A stretch of DNA of 52,455 bases from Caldifarciminota bacterium (GCA_020355325.1 CP070664.1:1147538-1199992), one strand, 5' to 3'. Shown: positions 27,724 through 36,722, counted from the stretch's first letter. Notes: generated by a model from the letters alone, not told the origin. A program made the numbers and translations.

Positions 27724-29738
27724 TGTTCCTCCTTGACGTGCAATTCTGTAGCAAATTTTACGTTGTTTCCTCCAGCCTGTTTTGCATCGTAGCAGGCCTG
27801 ATCGGCCAGCTCTATTAATCCCTTCTTGTCCCGAATATCTTCTGGAAATGAAGCAATACCAATACTAACAGTAATTTTCAATCCAACATCCTGTGCTGCG
27901 ATTTTATTACGAATTCGTTCTGCAACTTCAAGGGCAAAGCTTGTGTCTGTCTCAGGTAAAACGGCGATGAACTCATCGCCGCCATACCTTCCTAAAAAGT
28001 CAACATCCCTAATTGTCTCTTTCATTAATAGGCTGAACTTTTGTAGAACAGTGTCGCCGGCTGGATGGCCTAATCGATCGTTGTAGTCTTTGAAGTCATC
28101 AAAATCGATCATTAAAATCGAGAATGGACGATGATATCGCACCGCCCTTTTTATCTCGGCTGCAATAAACATATTAAAACTACGCCGATTCGGGAGCGAT
28201 GTTAGCGGATCAGTCAATGACAGCCTTTTCGTCTCTTCGTAGAGTCGGGCATTCTCGAGGGCGATGGCAATCTGTGCGCTGAGAATCGAAAGAAGGTTAA
28301 TGGCCTCAGGGGTAAAGCCGTCTACGTCTTTACTCTCAATATTGAGAACGCCGATTAAACGTTCGCCAATGAGGAGTGGAAAGCAGACTTCGCTTCGTAC
28401 GTCTGAAGAACCAGGCAGATAGTAGGGGTCTTTTGTAACATCAGGACAATAATACATTTTTCTCGTTGCAGCAACGTAGCCCGTTATTCCATCTCTCCCT
28501 ATTTTTAATTTCATCTGATAGATGTTTTCTGAACTTCTCGTAGAGGAGCGAGCATAGAGTTCTTGTTTTTCTTCATCAATCAAAAAAATTTCGAGCGTGA
28601 GATAACCGAATATTTCTTTTAGTCGTTTAAGAATATTATTCAGTAACTTTTCGAAATCCAACGTCGAGATGAAACTCTGACTTACTTCATAGAGTATCGA
28701 TGTTTCCTTCGCCTCACGACTTATTTTACTGTAGAGTAATGTATTATCAATGGCGACGGCTGCCTGATTACTGAGGATATTGAGATAATCAACGTCACTC
28801 CTTTTAAATTCTCGCGGAGAAAAAGAACTCACATATATAATACCGATCACCTTTTCTCGTGCTATGAGCGGTACGCCGATGAGAGCTGCACGCCCCTTTT
28901 GAAGGGCTACTGGATTGACATTCGCGTAATGCTTCAAATCTGGTACGACGACTGCTTTCCTCGTTGTCAGTATTTCACCAGATATTCCTTCTTTGAGGCG
29001 TGCGGTCGATTTATAGTTCACCGGCTTATCTTGTCCTTTGATATATTCAAAGGCCTCGAGAACCTTTTTAGTTGCTTCGTCGATTAAGATGAGGCTGCTG
29101 GTGTCGGTACGCGTAATCGAGGTGGCCATGATAAGTACGTCGGTGGTAATTTCAGCGAAGTCGAGCGATGAGGTCAGGAGTAACCCGATTTCTTCCAAGA
29201 CGGTGACCATCTTTGCTTTTTCTTCACTCTCATGAATCAGTTGTGAATGAGCAATCGCGAGCGCGGCCAATTTCGCGAAGAATTCTAATTCCCTCTTTTC
29301 CTTGAAAGATTTTTGTTGATCTCGATAGTAGATATTTAAACACCCGATAGGTTCGTCTTTTAAAAGAAGTGGCGCAGAGACACAGGAGCTGAGTTTTTCT
29401 TTTTTTATCCATTCGAGTGTAACATCATCGCCGAGTTTGCGAAATACCTTTGTCATGTTACCAATGAATTGTATATTTTTATTTTCACATACTTTGCTCG
29501 CAAATTTATGGTTCTTATGATACTTCACAGGCTCGGCTTTTTCTGACGAGAGATTGTGACCGTGGACAATCGTCAAATACTCTTTATCTTTATCAAAGAG
29601 CATAATCGCGGACGCTGAAGTGCCAAAGAATGAACAGGCAGTTTTCGTGATTGTATCGAAAACACTCGCCAGGTCTTTCTCTTGGAGCAGCAATTCCGCA
29701 ATACGCGAAATATTCTTATATAATTCCAATTTAGCCAT
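27720..29738 (-). CDS. GAF-domain diguanylate cyclase (GGDEF)
   Basis: 672-residue cytoplasmic signal protein that should make cyclic di-GMP from GTP. Three or four GAF repeats fill residues 1-500 (SACVSAPLLLKDEPIGCLNIY; AALIGVPLIAREKVIGIIYVSS; SEVCFPLLIGERLIGVLNIES), joined by signalling helices. The GGDEF domain follows (LTDPLTSLPNRRSF, FDDFKDYNDRLGHPAGD, RYGGDEF at about 582-588). An RDVD sequence five residues before GGDEF is an inhibitory-site (RxxD) motif, so product feedback is likely. No membrane segment. Its consensus promoter and the ATGA overlap with the C25 peptidase gene tie second-messenger synthesis to a secreted protease. Confidence 0.92.
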   Translation of the reverse strand: MAKLELYKNISRIAELLLQEKDLASVFDTITKTACSFFGTSASAIMLFDKDKEYLTIVHGHNLSSEKAEPVKYHKNHKFASKVCENKNIQFIGNMTKVFRKLGDDVTLEWIKKEKLSSCVSAPLLLKDEPIGCLNIYYRDQQKSFKEKRELEFFAKLAALAIAHSQLIHESEEKAKMVTVLEEIGLLLTSSLDFAEITTDVLIMATSITRTDTSSLILIDEATKKVLEAFEYIKGQDKPVNYKSTARLKEGISGEILTTRKAVVVPDLKHYANVNPVALQKGRAALIGVPLIAREKVIGIIYVSSFSPREFKRSDVDYLNILSNQAAVAIDNTLLYSKISREAKETSILYEVSQSFISTLDFEKLLNNILKRLKEIFGYLTLEIFLIDEEKQELYARSSTRSSENIYQMKLKIGRDGITGYVAATRKMYYCPDVTKDPYYLPGSSDVRSEVCFPLLIGERLIGVLNIESKDVDGFTPEAINLLSILSAQIAIALENARLYEETKRLSLTDPLTSLPNRRSFNMFIAAEIKRAVRYHRPFSILMIDFDDFKDYNDRLGHPAGDTVLQKFSLLMKETIRDVDFLGRYGGDEFIAVLPETDTSFALEVAERIRNKIAAQDVGLKITVSIGIASFPEDIRDKKGLIELADQACYDAKQAGGNNVKFATELHVKEEQ

Positions 29739-29751
29739 TATGACTATTATT

Positions 29752-29779
29752 ATTATACTAAACGAATCGAATCTGTCAA
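29752..29779 (-). promoter_or_regulatory. Full-consensus promoter of the GAF-GGDEF/C25 peptidase operon
   Basis: On the minus strand TTGACA (29774-29779), 16-bp spacer, TATAAT (29752-29757). The -10 box is 13 nt from the ATG at 29738 with no Shine-Dalgarno, so the leader is about 6 nt. Confidence 0.85.
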
Positions 29780-29800
29780 TACAAAAGTGCTCTGAGCCGC

Positions 29801-31300
29801 CTATTTTCTATAGTGCATAAATTGCTCACGAGCAAGCAGAAGAGCCACTAAAACCAAGCAGGCGAGTGGATACAGGTAACCAAATCTGCGATATATAGTG
29901 ATATCCCTATCTGCCGGAATACGGTAAGAGATGAAGCCTTCTTCGAATAAATGTGTTTCTTTTAAAACTCGGCCATACTGATCAACAACCATGGATATGC
30001 CATTATTTGCGCTCCGTGCCAGTGGAACGCCATTCTCGACTGTTCTCAAAATTGCCATGTCGTTGTGCTGTTGTGGACCAGATATCTTACCGAACCAGCC
30101 ATCATTTGTGATATTGACGAGAAGCTCTGCACCGTTGTTGACGAATGTATGTGACAATTCAGGGAAGATAGACTCAAAGCAGATGAGGCAAGAAAATGTA
30201 AAGTTATCCACATGGAAAACCGTATAGTCATTTCCAGGAGCATAATCACCCTCGCCGAGGTCTATTTTCCTGAATAGTGGCACATAACGATCGAACGGAA
30301 CATGCTCGCCAAAAGGAACAAGGTGAATTTTCTTGTATTCCTGCTCTATGTCTTTACCTGGTTCTATGAGGACCGCACCGTTGTAAAGTTCATAGTTCGT
30401 GCGATCTATCAAGGGCGTACCCGAGAAGATAGGTACGTTCATTCTGTTTGATAATTCGACCACCAAATCCCGATATGTCCCTGGTGACTTCAAAAAGACT
30501 GGCGTTGCAGTCTCCGGCCAAATGATCAACTCAGGAAGATTACCAGTTTGCTCCAGGGCGTGCTCTGCACACGCTATTGAAAGAGATAGGAGGCGCCGAA
30601 ATGTCTCGTTTTTCATTTTTCTGTCAAATTTTAGATTCGGATCAATATTTGGCTGAACGATACCGATAGATATGTATTTCTCAGATGGTTGTTTCAGTCT
30701 CGATGTACTATAGATGAAAGGGAGTACAAAGATCAACACTGTTATAATGACATATTTTCTTGTTCGCGTCATTATTGTCTTGTACAGTGCTACATTGAGA
30801 AGGATGAGCCAAAAAGTAATCCCAAAGATTCCATACAGTGATGCCTGCTGAATGACGAGTGGGTAGCGTGCCTGAGTATAACCGAGCGAAAGCCAGGGGA
30901 AACCTAATTCACCCAATCCCTTGATATATTCTAAACCGGCAATAACAAATGGCAAAAACCAGATACCGATCTGTCTTGCAATGATAAGGGCTGTGCCAAA
31001 ATATACTCCAATATAGAGAAAGAGTATGAACATGCCAACAATCATGAGTATCTTTACAGTCGTTGGAATTTGCAGAAACACTATCCAGAAAAGTGAGAGG
31101 AGGGAAAAGAGAAATCCAAAAAGCAGTCCAGCCTTAAAACGTGTTGATGCTTTTGTGTTCTCTACGGCAAAGAGCAACGGTACAATGGCAAACCAGGCGA
31201 AGAAATATAGTCCCAGGGGGTGGAAAGAAAGGGACATTAATAGGGAAGATAGTGCAATGAGGATAAATTTCAGTTTCCTTTGGCTCACATCTACTTTCAA
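29801..31300 (-). CDS. lnt: Apolipoprotein N-acyltransferase
   Basis: Inner-membrane enzyme that adds the third acyl chain to lipoproteins. The 499 residues hold about seven membrane segments (1-200 plus the C-terminus) and a nitrilase-type periplasmic domain with the full catalytic triad: E263 in IIWPETA, K324 in KKIHLVPFGEH and C374 in CLICFES. NITNDGWFG and ARSANNGISMVVDQYG are also typical. A TTG (31298-31300) is the longest start; a GTG at 31286-31288 (MSQRKLK) is an alternative. No convincing promoter or Shine-Dalgarno is visible. Its presence implies a diderm with triacylated lipoproteins. Confidence 0.93.
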   Translation of the reverse strand: MKVDVSQRKLKFILIALSSLLMSLSFHPLGLYFFAWFAIVPLLFAVENTKASTRFKAGLLFGFLFSLLSLFWIVFLQIPTTVKILMIVGMFILFLYIGVYFGTALIIARQIGIWFLPFVIAGLEYIKGLGELGFPWLSLGYTQARYPLVIQQASLYGIFGITFWLILLNVALYKTIMTRTRKYVIITVLIFVLPFIYSTSRLKQPSEKYISIGIVQPNIDPNLKFDRKMKNETFRRLLSLSIACAEHALEQTGNLPELIIWPETATPVFLKSPGTYRDLVVELSNRMNVPIFSGTPLIDRTNYELYNGAVLIEPGKDIEQEYKKIHLVPFGEHVPFDRYVPLFRKIDLGEGDYAPGNDYTVFHVDNFTFSCLICFESIFPELSHTFVNNGAELLVNITNDGWFGKISGPQQHNDMAILRTVENGVPLARSANNGISMVVDQYGRVLKETHLFEEGFISYRIPADRDITIYRRFGYLYPLACLVLVALLLAREQFMHYRK

Positions 31301-31534
31301 ATTTCTAAAGGCGAAACAGTATTGAAATTCTCAATACAAATTTTTTTCAAAAAAGCTTTTCTGTTTTGTATTTTGATAATTTGTGCTTGTCCCGTATCAC
31401 GAGGATCCTCGACTCTTAGTCGGGATTTAGGATTTCGTGCTTCGGATTTAGAATTTTCATTATTAGGACTATTATATGCCCGCGAAGTTCGTTTATTACT
31501 GCCTCGATTGCAGATGACCACTATTCGTACAAGC
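31301..31534. other. Gap with palindromes between glnA and lnt
   Basis: No gene is supported, although an open frame crosses it on the plus strand. It contains a perfect 12-bp palindrome CGAGGATCCTCG (31400-31411), immediately followed by a small stem CGACT-ctt-AGTCG (31410-31422), both enclosed by CCCG/CGGG. Around these are low-complexity words related to 'AAATCCTAAAT'. The set could fold into a branched hairpin that ends glnA transcription. Confidence 0.45.
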
Positions 31535-32881
31535 CTATGCTCCAAAGTACAGCGTGAATTCATGTGGATGCGGCCGGATATGGATTTCCTCAAATTCTTT
31601 TGTTTTTACCTCAATCCATCTCTCGATGAAGTCCTCGGTAAAGATATTTCCTTGCAGAAGGAAACTATGGTCCGCTTTCAAGGCGTTTATTGCCTCATAA
31701 ACATTTGTTGGTAATTTTTCACGCTTATCGATTTTGAGATTATTTGTGATACCAGAGATTCCTGCGAGGAGGATGGCGGCGATCGTTAAATATGGATTTG
31801 CAGTCGCGTCAGGAATACGGTATTCGATTTCCATCATTTTTTTATTTTTTAAGTACGCTGGAAGACGAATGGCAGTGGCTCTGCTGGCAAAGGCAAAGTC
31901 TGTATATATTGGTGCTTCAAAGCCAGGAATGAGGCGCTTATATGAATTCGTACTCGGATTCGTCAAGGCGCATAAGGCACGAGAATGATGAAGAATGCCA
32001 GCAATATAGTTGAGGCAGAGCGGGCTCAGGTGATATTGTTTATTATTGGCACCATAAAATAGTGATTTATTCTTCTTGCCCAGGTATTGATGAAGATGGA
32101 GGCCGTTTCCAGGTTCACCAAAGAATGGTTTGGGCATAAACGTCACCCATTTATTATACTTTTGGCAACAACATTTGATGAGATACTTTGCGATCAAGAT
32201 ATTGTCTGCAGTTTTAACACACGGCTCAAACAGTAATTCAATCTCCATCTGTCCTTTGGGTCCAACCTCATGGTGATGATACTTAGATTTGATACCACAG
32301 AGCCCAAGGGTCTCGATAAGTGTGCTACGCAGATTAAAATGTCGGTCTTCAGGAGGACCAATATGGTAGCCTCCTTTGTGCCGCATGGGATAGATTGGAA
32401 TCTGCGCTTCCGGTGGCTCAACACCGAGCCGAACGAAGCTGTATCCCGGGCCTTCGCCAAAATTGCAGTTATCTAAAACATAAAATTCTAATTCTGGCTG
32501 AAAAAATGCCTCGGTGTTCAGCATATCGTTAAGGTAATTCGCTGTTTTCTGAAGGATATTTCTTGAGTCGCGCTCAAAGGGCTTCATCGTGTCAGGAAGG
32601 TATATGCTACACAAAAATGATACAGTTCTCTGTTCAAAGAACGGATCGAAGAAATAAGTCACAGGATCCGGGAAGAGCAGCATGTCGCCTTTCTCAATAG
32701 CCTTGTAACCGGGCAGACTCGAACCATCAGCACCAACACCGTCACGCATAATTTCATCAAATCGCTCAAATGGAATGGTGATATGTTGCAGCGTACCAAG
32801 GAGCGAGACATATTTCAAGTCAACGAACCGTGTCCCCGCAGCGAGAAGTTTCTTTTTCAGTGTACGAACGCGCTCTCTCAT
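31535..32881 (-). CDS. glnA: Glutamine synthetase, type I
   Basis: Makes glutamine from glutamate, ammonia and ATP; dodecameric and cytoplasmic. 448 residues, the length of the GSI-alpha form. Signatures: FVDLKYVSLLGTLQHITIP, DGSSLPGYKAIEKGDMLLFPD, PELEFYVLD, HHHEVGPKGQMEIE, GNGLHLHQYL, LTNPSTNSYKRLIPGFEAP and MMEIEYRIPDATANPYL. The adenylylation Tyr loop of the GSI-beta type is not seen (the region reads LKIDKREKLPTNVYEAI), so control by GlnE is unlikely. Leaderless, from a full-consensus promoter. Confidence 0.93.
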   Translation of the reverse strand: MRERVRTLKKKLLAAGTRFVDLKYVSLLGTLQHITIPFERFDEIMRDGVGADGSSLPGYKAIEKGDMLLFPDPVTYFFDPFFEQRTVSFLCSIYLPDTMKPFERDSRNILQKTANYLNDMLNTEAFFQPELEFYVLDNCNFGEGPGYSFVRLGVEPPEAQIPIYPMRHKGGYHIGPPEDRHFNLRSTLIETLGLCGIKSKYHHHEVGPKGQMEIELLFEPCVKTADNILIAKYLIKCCCQKYNKWVTFMPKPFFGEPGNGLHLHQYLGKKNKSLFYGANNKQYHLSPLCLNYIAGILHHSRALCALTNPSTNSYKRLIPGFEAPIYTDFAFASRATAIRLPAYLKNKKMMEIEYRIPDATANPYLTIAAILLAGISGITNNLKIDKREKLPTNVYEAINALKADHSFLLQGNIFTEDFIERWIEVKTKEFEEIHIRPHPHEFTLYFGA

Positions 32882-32888
32882 TACGCAG

Positions 32889-32916
32889 ATTATAGATAAA
32901 TATACTCTCTTGTCAA
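32889..32916 (-). promoter_or_regulatory. Full-consensus promoter of glnA, probably leaderless
   Basis: On the minus strand TTGACA (32911-32916), 16-bp spacer, TATAAT (32889-32894), then 7 nt to the ATG. No Shine-Dalgarno. It diverges from the ilvE promoter 38 bp away. Confidence 0.88.
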
Positions 32917-32954
32917 TTGATCAGTAGTGAAGGGCAAACAAAAATCATTTATCC

Positions 32955-32982
32955 TTGACTTTCGACAAAATTTCATTATAGT
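32955..32982 (+). promoter_or_regulatory. Promoter of the branched-chain aminotransferase
   Basis: TTGACT (32955-32960), 16-bp spacer, TATAGT (32977-32982). The short leader carries AAGGAGG before the ATG at 33000, so this gene is leadered, unlike its divergent neighbour glnA. Confidence 0.8.
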
Positions 32983-32999
32983 TAAACAAGGAGGAAAAA

Positions 33000-33923
33000 A
33001 TGCCAATGGAAAAAACAAAATATATTTGGATGGATGGTAAATTTATTAATTGGGATGATGCAAAAATTCATATTCTCGCCCATGTCATTCATTATGGCAC
33101 AGGAGTTTTTGAAGGATTTAGATGTTATGAAACCAAAAAGGGGTCAGTAATTTTTAGACTAAAAGAACATACAGATAGACTTTTTAACTCTGCAAAAATA
33201 TATCGGATGGAGATTCCGTATAGTAAAGATGAGATAAATAACGTTACTGTAGAACTCATCAAAAAGAATGGATTAAAGGCAGCATATCTGCGTCCTATTG
33301 TTTATCGCGGATACAATACATTAGGTGTGGATCCTTTTCCTTGTCCAGTTTGTGTTGCGATAGCAACGTTACAATGGGGCCAGTATCTGGGAAAGGAAGC
33401 ACTCGAAGCTGGGGTCGATGTAATGGTTTCATCGTGGAATAGAATGGCGCCGAACACATTCCCGGCAATGGCCAAGGCCTGTGCAAACTACATGAATTCG
33501 CAGTTAATTAAAATGGAAGCCATAACGTACGGGTTCACCGAGGGTATTGCACTTGATAATACCGGTTATGTCAGTGAGGGATCAGGTGAAAATATCTTTG
33601 CTATCAAGAATAACATAATTTACACGCCACCGCTGCATGCGTGTATTTTACCTGGGATAACGCGTGACACCGTGATGGTCATTGCCAAGGATTTAGGTTT
33701 TGAACTGGTCGAGGAGATGCTGGCAAGGGAATTTCTATATATCGCTGATGAAGTATTCTTTACGGGCTCAGCTGCCGAGGTTACACCGATAAGAACAATT
33801 GATAAAATACCCATTGGCGAAGGCAAGGCCGGACCGATTACTAAAAAACTACAAAATACATTCTTCGAAATCGTTGAAGGTAAGATAGAAGACAAACACG
33901 GCTGGCTCACCAAAGCTCGTTAA
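33000..33923 (+). CDS. ilvE: Branched-chain amino acid aminotransferase
   Basis: PLP enzyme of fold-type IV that converts 2-keto acids to Val, Leu and Ile with glutamate as donor. 307 residues, standard length. Motifs: YIWMDGKFINWDDAKIHILAHVIHYGTGVFEGFR, YLRPIVYRG, the PLP lysine in FPAMAKACANYMNS, EGSGENIFAI and ITRDTVMVIAKDLG. Its position next to glutamine synthetase fits amino-group supply. ATG at 33000 with a good GGAGG. Confidence 0.94.
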   Translation: MPMEKTKYIWMDGKFINWDDAKIHILAHVIHYGTGVFEGFRCYETKKGSVIFRLKEHTDRLFNSAKIYRMEIPYSKDEINNVTVELIKKNGLKAAYLRPIVYRGYNTLGVDPFPCPVCVAIATLQWGQYLGKEALEAGVDVMVSSWNRMAPNTFPAMAKACANYMNSQLIKMEAITYGFTEGIALDNTGYVSEGSGENIFAIKNNIIYTPPLHACILPGITRDTVMVIAKDLGFELVEEMLAREFLYIADEVFFTGSAAEVTPIRTIDKIPIGEGKAGPITKKLQNTFFEIVEGKIEDKHGWLTKAR

Positions 33924-34037
33924 TTGGTTCATACGTGAATTGGTTAATTAGATAATGACAAGATTCTGTAGTCATTTTCTGTATGTTTGTACAATTATCT
34001 CTGTCATTTCTTTTGTCGTATCCGTGATGTCTGTGCT

Positions 34038-34496
34038 ATGAAGATTGGTGTTGGTGCTGACCATAGGGGTTTTAAATTAAAATCGATGGTAATAAAGTTA
34101 TTATCAAAAAAGGGATATTCAGTCGTGAATTATGGAACTGACTCTGAAGCATCGACTGACTATCCACGTTACGCTCTCCAGGTTGCTCGCGATGTTGCAG
34201 CGAAAAATCTACGATTTGGTATTCTTTTGTGCTTTAGTGGGCAAGGTATGGCGATTGCGGCTAATAAGGTGAGGGGAATCAGGGCGGCTATCTGTAACGA
34301 TCCTACAGTCGCTAAAGTTGCACGCGCCCACAACAATGCAAATGTTCTTGTTATTCCGGCTGGATTTGTGAAATCGGGTAAGAAATTGCATTCAATTATT
34401 GAAGTTTTCTTAACCACCAAATTTGAAGGTGGACGGCATCTCCGTCGTCTGAATATTATCAAGACATATGAAAATAGTCATGTGCAAAATCCATGA
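34038..34496 (+). CDS. rpiB: Ribose-5-phosphate isomerase B-family protein
   Basis: 152 residues from the ATG at 34038 (MKIGVGADHRGFKLK); a longer upstream start adds residues unlike the family. LacA/LacB/RpiB features: ADHRG phosphate loop, NYGT, TDYPRYALQVA, AANKVRGIRAAICNDP and AHNNANVLVIPA. The base-donating Cys is present, but its loop reads LCFSGQGM instead of the usual CGTGIGM, so the substrate pocket may differ. No Shine-Dalgarno precedes it; the promoter is not clear. Confidence 0.88.
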   Translation: MKIGVGADHRGFKLKSMVIKLLSKKGYSVVNYGTDSEASTDYPRYALQVARDVAAKNLRFGILLCFSGQGMAIAANKVRGIRAAICNDPTVAKVARAHNNANVLVIPAGFVKSGKKLHSIIEVFLTTKFEGGRHLRRLNIIKTYENSHVQNP

Positions 34497-34559
34497 TATG
34501 TCATATAATGGTTTCTGTCTTTTATTTCAGCGTTTTCTGTGCTACAATAAATCTCTGTT

Positions 34560-35417
34560 ATGAAAGTACTGCCAGTCGCATTTGATTCTCTCGGTGTTCG
34601 TAGTATGGCAACGTATGTCGAGACCAAAGATGTGCGAATTTTTATTGACCCTGGTGTTTCTATTTCGCCAGACAGGTATTCACTCCCTCCTCATAGAATT
34701 GAATTAGACCGGCATCGTGAGATGTGGCAGGCGATTAAACACTGGGTGAGAGTTTCTGACATAGTCATCGTCACACATTATCACTACGACCACCACAACC
34801 CAGATGAACCAGAAATTTATGATAAAAAAGATGTTTTCTTGAAACATCCGCGGGAATTTATCAATCAGAGTCAGAAGGAACGCGCAGCAACATTTATGAG
34901 CCTCATTGAGCCCTTTGCAAATTCTATTATCATCGCGGATGATAGTACGTTTGATTTTGGCACTACACGAGTTATCTTCTCGCCTCCTGTGTTCCATGGT
35001 CTTTCCCCGCGGCTCGGATATGTGGTTCAGATTTTCATCGAAGAAGACGAACGATTTATTTTTACGTCTGATGTACAGGGTCCGCTCAATAATGATGCTG
35101 CCGATTTTATTATTGACAAGGCTCCACACTCAGTCATCATTGATGGTCCAGCAACCTATCTTTTAGGTTCATACTACAAAAAACATGACATCGACGTATC
35201 GCTAGAAAATCTCCGAAAGATAATTGATAAGACGAAACTGAATAATCTCGTCATAGATCATCATCTCCTGAGAGATTTGAATTGGGCAGAGTACATACGA
35301 GACCTCGATAAACTCCGCGACAAGATTGTGGTCTGTCCTGTCTCGGGTTATCTCGGCAGACCAGAGGATATCTTAGAAGCGAGGAGAAAAGAGATGTATG
35401 ATGGTTGCCCCTATTAG
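34560..35417 (+). CDS. UPF0282-family metallo-beta-lactamase-fold hydrolase
   Basis: 285 residues that match the UPF0282 opening closely: VAFDSLGVRSMATYVETKDVRIFIDPGVSI, then LPPHRIELDR. Metal ligands are in THYHYDHHNP (about 70-79), with later His and Asp in PVFHG, FTSDVQGP and DHHLLRD. This family is best known from archaea and has no assigned reaction. A weak TACAAT (34543-34548) sits 11 nt before the ATG and there is no Shine-Dalgarno. It follows rpiB in the same direction. Confidence 0.87.
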   Translation: MKVLPVAFDSLGVRSMATYVETKDVRIFIDPGVSISPDRYSLPPHRIELDRHREMWQAIKHWVRVSDIVIVTHYHYDHHNPDEPEIYDKKDVFLKHPREFINQSQKERAATFMSLIEPFANSIIIADDSTFDFGTTRVIFSPPVFHGLSPRLGYVVQIFIEEDERFIFTSDVQGPLNNDAADFIIDKAPHSVIIDGPATYLLGSYYKKHDIDVSLENLRKIIDKTKLNNLVIDHHLLRDLNWAEYIRDLDKLRDKIVVCPVSGYLGRPEDILEARRKEMYDGCPY

Positions 35418-35443
35418 CATTATGACAAAGCACAAGAGGCACG

Positions 35444-35541
35444 TGTGGATAACTTTGGAAAAGTTGTGGATAAGTAAAAATCTCACTAAATTGAGGGGCT
35501 TTTTGCCAGATATTAATCTAAAATTTTATAAGTTATCCACA
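35444..35541. other. Cluster of three perfect DnaA boxes (candidate replication origin)
   Basis: TTATCCACA occurs three times in 98 bp: on the minus strand at 35444-35452 and 35465-35473 (21 bp apart, two helical turns) and on the plus strand at 35533-35541. An AT-rich segment (35511-35532) separates the second and third. The 204-bp gap 35418-35621 has no gene. This is the architecture of a small bacterial origin or of a DnaA-controlled promoter. A TATAAT at 35547-35552 directly follows the third box. Confidence 0.6.
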
Positions 35542-35621
35542 ACCATTATAATCACGACTTATGCGAGATTTCGTTCATTTTTCGGAAATTTTATGTACTC
35601 ACCTTAATATTTTCTATCACC

Positions 35622-36605
35622 ATGAAGCAGTCTGATGTTGAGCAACTAAAAACATTTAAAGTATATTATGAAAAAGTCTGTAATGAGATTGCTAAATTAA
35701 TCATTGGTCAAAAATCGGTTATTGACCAGGTTCTTGTTTGTTTGTTTTCAAATGGCCACTCTTTGATCATAGGTGTTCCCGGACTCGCGAAGACCATGCT
35801 CGTGAATACCATAGCAAATATCCTCAATTTATCCTTTAACAGAATTCAGTTCACTCCGGATCTGATGCCTTCTGATATCACAGGAACTGAAGTGATAGAG
35901 GAGGATCGAACCACTGGCAAGAGAACCTTTAGATTCGTTAAGGGACCGCTATTCGCAAATGTTGTGCTCTCTGATGAAATCAATCGTGCACCGCCAAAGA
36001 CACAGTCTGCCCTTTTACAGGCAATGCAGGAATATAGAGTAACCTATGGCGGAGAGACATTTCCGTTACCTTTACCGTTTTTCGTATTAGCGACCCAAAA
36101 CCCGATAGAACAAGAGGGAACATACCCGTTACCAGAGGCTCAGCTCGACAGATTTATGTTCACTATTAATATCGATTATCCTTCTTCAAAAGAAGAAATT
36201 GAAATTGTGAAAACGACAACATCGGCATATGAAGCGCAATTAGAAAAACTGATTGACGCAAAGGAACTTTTGTCGTTTCAGAAGCTCATTAGAAGAATAC
36301 CGGTAGCAGAGGATATCATAGAGAAGACCGTGACGCTTGTAGGTTTAACAAGACCAAACAACACCAATTCTCCAGATATCGTAAAGAAGTATGTTGCCTG
36401 GGGTGCAGGACCTCGGGCATCGCAGTATTTGATTCTTGGAGCAAAGGCATGGTCAGCACTGGATGGACGATATTCGCCGAATTTCGATGACGTGCGATAC
36501 GTAGCACATCCGGTGCTCAGACACCGTGTCATCACAAACTTTGCCGCTGAGGCAGATGGCATTACATCAGATCACATCATCGATGAACTCCTGAAAAGTT
36601 ATTGA
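35622..36605 (+). CDS. MoxR-family AAA+ ATPase
   Basis: 327 residues, the standard MoxR length. Walker A is GVPGLAKTMLVNTIA (about 45), Walker B with AAA signature VVLSDEINRAPPKTQSALLQAM, sensor 1 FVLATQNPIEQEGTYPLPEAQLDRF, followed by the lid domain. MoxR proteins act as chaperone-like activators of metal-binding or VWA-domain partners. The usual DUF58/VWA gene does not follow, since the next genes lie on the other strand. The candidate DnaA boxes lie directly upstream. The ATG has no Shine-Dalgarno. Confidence 0.92.
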   Translation: MKQSDVEQLKTFKVYYEKVCNEIAKLIIGQKSVIDQVLVCLFSNGHSLIIGVPGLAKTMLVNTIANILNLSFNRIQFTPDLMPSDITGTEVIEEDRTTGKRTFRFVKGPLFANVVLSDEINRAPPKTQSALLQAMQEYRVTYGGETFPLPLPFFVLATQNPIEQEGTYPLPEAQLDRFMFTINIDYPSSKEEIEIVKTTTSAYEAQLEKLIDAKELLSFQKLIRRIPVAEDIIEKTVTLVGLTRPNNTNSPDIVKKYVAWGAGPRASQYLILGAKAWSALDGRYSPNFDDVRYVAHPVLRHRVITNFAAEADGITSDHIIDELLKSY

Positions 36606-36640
36606 GTCATTAAGTCATTAGGTCACTCAGTCATTCAGTC
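36606..36640. repeat. Four copies of an 8-bp tandem repeat
   Basis: GTCATTAA, GTCATTAG, GTCACTCA and GTCATTCA follow each other directly after the moxR stop, then a partial GTCG. Short, degenerate and non-coding. Confidence 0.6.
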
Positions 36641-36722
36641 GTCGATTCGTTTAGTACATTTCAGTCGTTATAGCATGCCTACAGCGTCAGCATGTCTTCA
36701 GCATACCATCTACTGACTATGC

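Noticed and set aside
31280..31714. A 144-codon plus-strand frame across the lnt-glnA gap.
   Set aside because: It overlaps the coding 5' end of lnt and 3' end of glnA on the other strand, and the middle is low-complexity and palindromic sequence.
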